From positions 1 to 6,412 of the forward strand of contig JARGNC010000141.1 of NCBI GenBank assembly GCA_029212425.1: a DNA stretch of 6,412 bases, in the 5' to 3' direction. Below the pieces are notes generated by a model. That model had not been told where the DNA came from. It saw nothing but the letters and a program-made list of their open reading frames with translations, and made no database searches. The DNA is from Phycisphaerales bacterium. GTDB lineage: Bacteria > Planctomycetota > Phycisphaerae > Phycisphaerales > UBA1924. Positions 5,475-6,412 of the stretch are shown here, piece after piece. A program made the position numbers and the translations under genes. Positions within the stretch are counted from its first letter, which is position 1; every line of letters starts with the position of its first letter.

Positions 5475-6412
5475 GCCGCCGACACCACACCCGAAACCTG
5501 CGTGTTCATCGTCGGGATCATCGATGCGATCGCGCGGATCACTTCCTGACGCGAGGTGGATCTTCGAGCATCATCCAAACGATCAATCAACTTGTCCATC
5601 GAATCAATAAACCACGCGGCATCCTCGTTAAAGCGAGCGATCCCAGGATGTGCCGTTGCGGTGAGTTCCTCCGCGTCGTAGCTCAGTTCCTCGTGGAGCT
5701 TTTCACCTGGACGAGAGCCGGTCAGAATGATCGGCACCTGCTCCGGGGAATGCGCTCCATCAACCGGAGCGCCGATCAAAGGCGAATACCCACACGCACG
5801 CACAAACCGCTGCGCCAGCGTGAAGATATTGATTGGCTGGCTCATGTCCAGCACGAACACCTCGCCCGATTGATCATCCACCATCCCGCTCATCGATCCA
5901 GCTTGCAGCACAAGCGTCGCGGCTTCCGGGATTGTCATAAAATACCGTGTCATCCGCTCATCAGTCACCGTGATCGGTCGCCCCACGCTGATCTGGTCCG
6001 CCCAGATCTCTAGGACACTGCATGCTGAACCCAGCACATTGCCAAACCGCACCATGCTGAGCTTGGTCTCGCTACCTGGGATCGATTGCACTTGCGATGC
6101 GAGGGACTGGGTGTACATCTCCGCGATGCGCTTCGTCGCGCCCATCACATTGACGGGGTTCACCGCTTTATCTGAGGAAATCAGCACGAAACGGTCCACA
6201 CCCGTCGCGACGCACGCGTCCGCGATTGATTTGGTCCCAAACACATTGTTCGTCACGGCGTGCGCTGGATGGTCTTCCATCAAAGGCACATGCTTGTGCG
6301 CCGCTGCATGAAGCACGACCTCCGGACCCCATCGCTCAAGATGCGAGAGCGTCGTCGACGCGTCCACCACATCATGCAGAATCGCGACGCGCTCGATCTC
6401 GGGATGGATCTC
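5471..6412 (-). CDS. CapD/WbpM/PglF-type nucleotide-sugar 4,6-dehydratase (5' end off window)
   Basis: The reading frame stays open to the window edge, giving 313 residues of an incomplete protein. A GTG at 6370 is not the true start, because family-like sequence continues upstream of it. The NAD(P)-binding GxxGxxG and any membrane helices lie outside the window. Visible marks, numbered from the edge: HAAAHKHVPLME (35-46), equivalent to the family's HAAAYKHVPLME; SSDKAVNPVNVMGATKR (79-95), the catalytic region, with Met90 where short FlaA1/PseB enzymes have Tyr and Lys94; VRFGNVLGS (121-129); MTRYFMTIPEAA (154-165); and RPGEKLHEEL (234-243). The family removes water from UDP-GlcNAc-type sugars to give 4-keto-6-deoxy intermediates for surface glycans or glycoproteins. 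Met in place of Tyr is typical of the WbpM/PglF group, many of which are membrane-bound. The stop overlaps the start of the GNAT gene, so the two are likely one operon. Confidence 0.9.
   Translation of the reverse strand, partial: EIHPEIERVAILHDVVDASTTLSHLERWGPEVVLHAAAHKHVPLMEDHPAHAVTNNVFGTKSIADACVATGVDRFVLISSDKAVNPVNVMGATKRIAEMYTQSLASQVQSIPGSETKLSMVRFGNVLGSACSVLEIWADQISVGRPITVTDERMTRYFMTIPEAATLVLQAGSMSGMVDDQSGEVFVLDMSQPINIFTLAQRFVRACGYSPLIGAPVDGAHSPEQVPIILTGSRPGEKLHEELSYDAEELTATAHPGIARFNEDAAWFIDSMDKLIDRLDDARRSTSRQEVIRAIASMIPTMNTQVSGVVSAA

Noticed and set aside
6368..6370. GTG as the start of the dehydratase gene
   Set aside because: The frame is open to the window edge, the upstream residues continue the family pattern, and the nucleotide-binding N-terminus would be missing, so this is an internal Val codon.

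Overview
The window carries five protein-coding genes, all on the minus strand. Transcription therefore runs from high to low coordinates. The organism looks like a planctomycete, most likely of the Phycisphaerae. This is inferred from the style of the FtsX-type permease and the lipoprotein M1 peptidase, moderate-to-high GC, GTG starts and mostly weak Shine-Dalgarno sites. I could not run a search, so the placement is moderate confidence only.

Layout in transcription order. (1) 6412-5471: the 3' part of a nucleotide-sugar dehydratase/epimerase of the CapD/WbpM/PglF family; its N-terminus lies beyond the window. (2) 5474-4998: a GNAT N-acetyltransferase whose GTG start overlaps the dehydratase stop by 4 bases, so the two are probably co-translated. 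(3) A 126-base gap with a small hairpin and a strong sigma70-type promoter whose predicted start point falls on the ATG of the next gene, suggesting a leaderless mRNA. (4) 4871-3267: a ComM/YifB-type AAA+ ATPase with an unusual cysteine-free loop and a Gly-rich insertion. (5) A 170-base gap with a convincing intrinsic terminator for the ATPase gene, then the leader and a good Shine-Dalgarno site of the next gene. (6) 3096-1042: a lipoprotein M1-family zinc aminopeptidase with a complete active site. (7) An 83-base gap with a perfect 7-bp hairpin. (8) 958-1: the N-terminal 319 residues of an FtsX/LolC/LolE-like ABC transporter permease, cut by the window edge.

There are thus three transcription units: dehydratase plus GNAT (envelope or surface glycan sugar modification), the ComM-like ATPase alone (DNA branch migration/transformation), and peptidase plus permease (cell envelope). 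No stretch over 300 bases lacks a gene. I saw no RNA genes, CRISPR arrays, insertion sequences or attachment sites. The content is ordinary housekeeping and envelope biology. The items most worth a second look are the leaderless promoter, the variant ComM loop, the dehydratase-acetyltransferase coupling, and strong over-representation of GATC in parts of the window. I do not see a clear new biological system.
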